Shown here: positions 42,428 to 43,041 of the stretch, piece after piece
How the letters are laid out: every line of letters starts with the position of its first letter
How positions within the stretch are numbered: the stretch's first letter is position 1
Origin: Bacillota bacterium
GTDB lineage: Bacteria; Bacillota; Clostridia; Lachnospirales; Lachnospiraceae
NCBI GenBank assembly: GCA_023458035.1
Contig: JAEXAX010000014.1
Location: forward strand, 1-43,041
Direction of reading: 5' to 3'
DNA length: 43,041 bases
Notes under the pieces: generated by a model
Told to the model about the DNA's origin: nothing
The model's input: only the letters and a program-made list of their open reading frames with translations
The model's database searches: none
Made by a program: the position numbers and the translations under genes

Positions 42428-42841
42428 ATGAAGGAGAGTGTAACATTAAACATCGCACTGGTGGCGCAGGATGCGAAAAAGAAGCTGATTCAGAATTTCT
42501 GTATAGCCTATAAGCATATTCTGAATCGGCATAACCTGTACTCGACCGGAACAACCGGTGCGCTGTTGGAAGATGTCACCAATCTGGCCATAAAAAAACA
42601 GTTGGCCGGCCAGCTGGGCGGTGTTCAGCAGCTGTTAGCAAATGTGGATAACTATCTGATTGACGTCGTTATCTTTCTGACCGACCCAAACAAAACCATC
42701 GAGGATAACAGGGTCTTATCTATGTTTATCAAAGCCTGTGAAAAGCATAATGTGCCGTTGGCCACTAATATAGCTACGGCGGAGATCCTGATCCAGTCTT
42801 TGGATCGTGGAGATCTGGATTGGCGAGTGATGTATCGATGA
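42428..42841 (+). CDS. Methylglyoxal synthase-like protein with a degenerate active site
   Basis: This 137-residue protein has the methylglyoxal synthase (MgsA) fold: ALVAQDAKK, YSTGTTG (phosphate site), LAGQLGGVQQ, VVIFLTDP and VPLATNIATAEILI. Aligned to the Escherichia coli and Bacillus subtilis enzymes, four active-site positions are changed: His19 becomes Q14, the catalytic base Asp71 becomes V66 (GGDQQ to GGVQQ), His98 becomes D93 and Asp101 becomes V96. Phosphate-binding residues (T40-T43 region) remain. It is probably a binding or regulatory MGS-like domain rather than a methylglyoxal producer, though activity cannot be excluded by reading. AGGGGGG precedes the ATG; it follows rodA by 27 bases and overlaps the next start (ATGA). 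Confidence 0.8.
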   Translation: MKESVTLNIALVAQDAKKKLIQNFCIAYKHILNRHNLYSTGTTGALLEDVTNLAIKKQLAGQLGGVQQLLANVDNYLIDVVIFLTDPNKTIEDNRVLSMFIKACEKHNVPLATNIATAEILIQSLDRGDLDWRVMYR

Positions 42842-43041
42842 AACAGAATACAACGAGAAACAAATATAAAAGACGGGGTATTCATCCCGTCTTAAAAGTA
42901 TGTTTGATCTGTCTGCTGGCTTTGTTGCTGCTGATCGGTTATTTTTATTATCAATACAGTAAGCAGCATCTGCGTCTGAAGCAGCCCTTTCAGGTCAATT
43001 TCAGTACCGACCATCATGCCCTTGAAAGCATGGGACAGAAT
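42838..43041 (+). CDS. Membrane-anchored protein, partial (cut by window end)
   Basis: The first 68 codons of a gene that starts at ATG 42838, overlapping the MGS-like stop by 4 bases. The N-terminus is basic (KYKRRG), followed by one hydrophobic helix (about residues 19-40, LKVCLICLLALLLLIGYFYY), and then a hydrophilic segment that would lie outside the membrane. No domain is recognisable in the visible part. Its place at the end of an elongasome cluster suggests an envelope protein, such as a wall hydrolase or carboxypeptidase, but this is only context. Confidence 0.75.
   Translation, partial: MKQNTTRNKYKRRGIHPVLKVCLICLLALLLLIGYFYYQYSKQHLRLKQPFQVNFSTDHHALESMGQN

Noticed and set aside
42870..42893. 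Hairpin AAGACGGG/CCCGTCTT looking like a terminator after the MGS-like gene
   Set aside because: It lies inside the first codons of the next gene and is followed by AAAAGT, not a T-run, on the plus strand. On the minus strand it has a short T-rich tail but no gene to end there.
1..43041. CRISPR array, tRNA or rRNA genes
   Set aside because: No regularly spaced direct repeats and no cloverleaf or rRNA-like sequence were seen anywhere in the window.

Overview
The window is a gene-dense, roughly 50% GC stretch of a bacterial chromosome from a Firmicute, most likely class Clostridia and plausibly the Lachnospiraceae. Reasons: strong AGGAGG-type ribosome sites almost everywhere, sigma-A-like TTGACA/TATAAT promoters, a class II (Firmicute) GalT, a Bce-type peptide-antibiotic module, the runs rpsO-pnp, mutS-mutL-miaA-ynbB-like and radC-mreB-mreC-mreD-pbp2-rodA-mgsA-like, and a very long PBP2. 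No rRNA, tRNA or CRISPR array was seen. No gene-free stretch exceeds 300 bases; the largest gaps (9634-9839 and 11756-11944) hold promoters, hairpins or terminators.

Layout. 1-120: cluster of hairpins, possibly the end of an IS200/IS605-type element. 149-2279: small ORF, ArsC/Spx-like thioredoxin-fold protein, tgt, then yajC with its own promoter and terminator. 2391-6314: ilvD, ilvB and an O6-alkylguanine-DNA alkyltransferase, closed by a terminator shared with the convergent AraC-type regulator. 6316-11318: AraC regulator divergent from glycogen phosphorylase (glgP), then 4-alpha-glucanotransferase (malQ): a glycogen/maltodextrin breakdown unit. 11345-14127: rpsO with a structured leader, then pnp. 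14187-18466: galT, dut, an FtsW-type SEDS protein and uppP. 18476-23128 (minus strand): BceR/BceS two-component system and BceA/BceB ABC transporter, with a clear BceR-type operator (TTACA-N4-TGTAA) ahead of bceA. 23241-43041: an almost gap-free plus-strand run of about 20 kb: HAD phosphatase, miaB, mutS, mutL, miaA, a PLP-dependent YnbB-like enzyme, two flavoproteins, radC, a divergent mreB, mreC, mreD, pbp2 (mrdA), rodA, a methylglyoxal-synthase-like gene and a membrane-anchored protein cut by the window end.

How the genes work together. The right-hand run joins genome maintenance (mutS, mutL), tRNA A37 modification (miaA makes i6A, miaB converts it to ms2i6A) and the elongasome (MreB, MreC, MreD, PBP2, RodA). 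The ftsW-uppP pair and the facing Bce module both concern the lipid II/undecaprenyl cycle, so bacitracin-like stress connects them. Many neighbouring genes are translationally coupled through 4-base (ATGA) or 8-base (NTGNNNTAR) overlaps, which helped fix several starts (notably 33606 and the TTG at 38408).

Most of the window is ordinary housekeeping DNA. The items most deserving a second look are the MGS-like protein that has lost four active-site residues of methylglyoxal synthase, the divergent MreB with a degenerate phosphate-binding motif, the roughly 230-residue insertion in PBP2, the BceR operator inside a longer palindrome, and unusual 5' leaders on glgP, malQ and rpsO.
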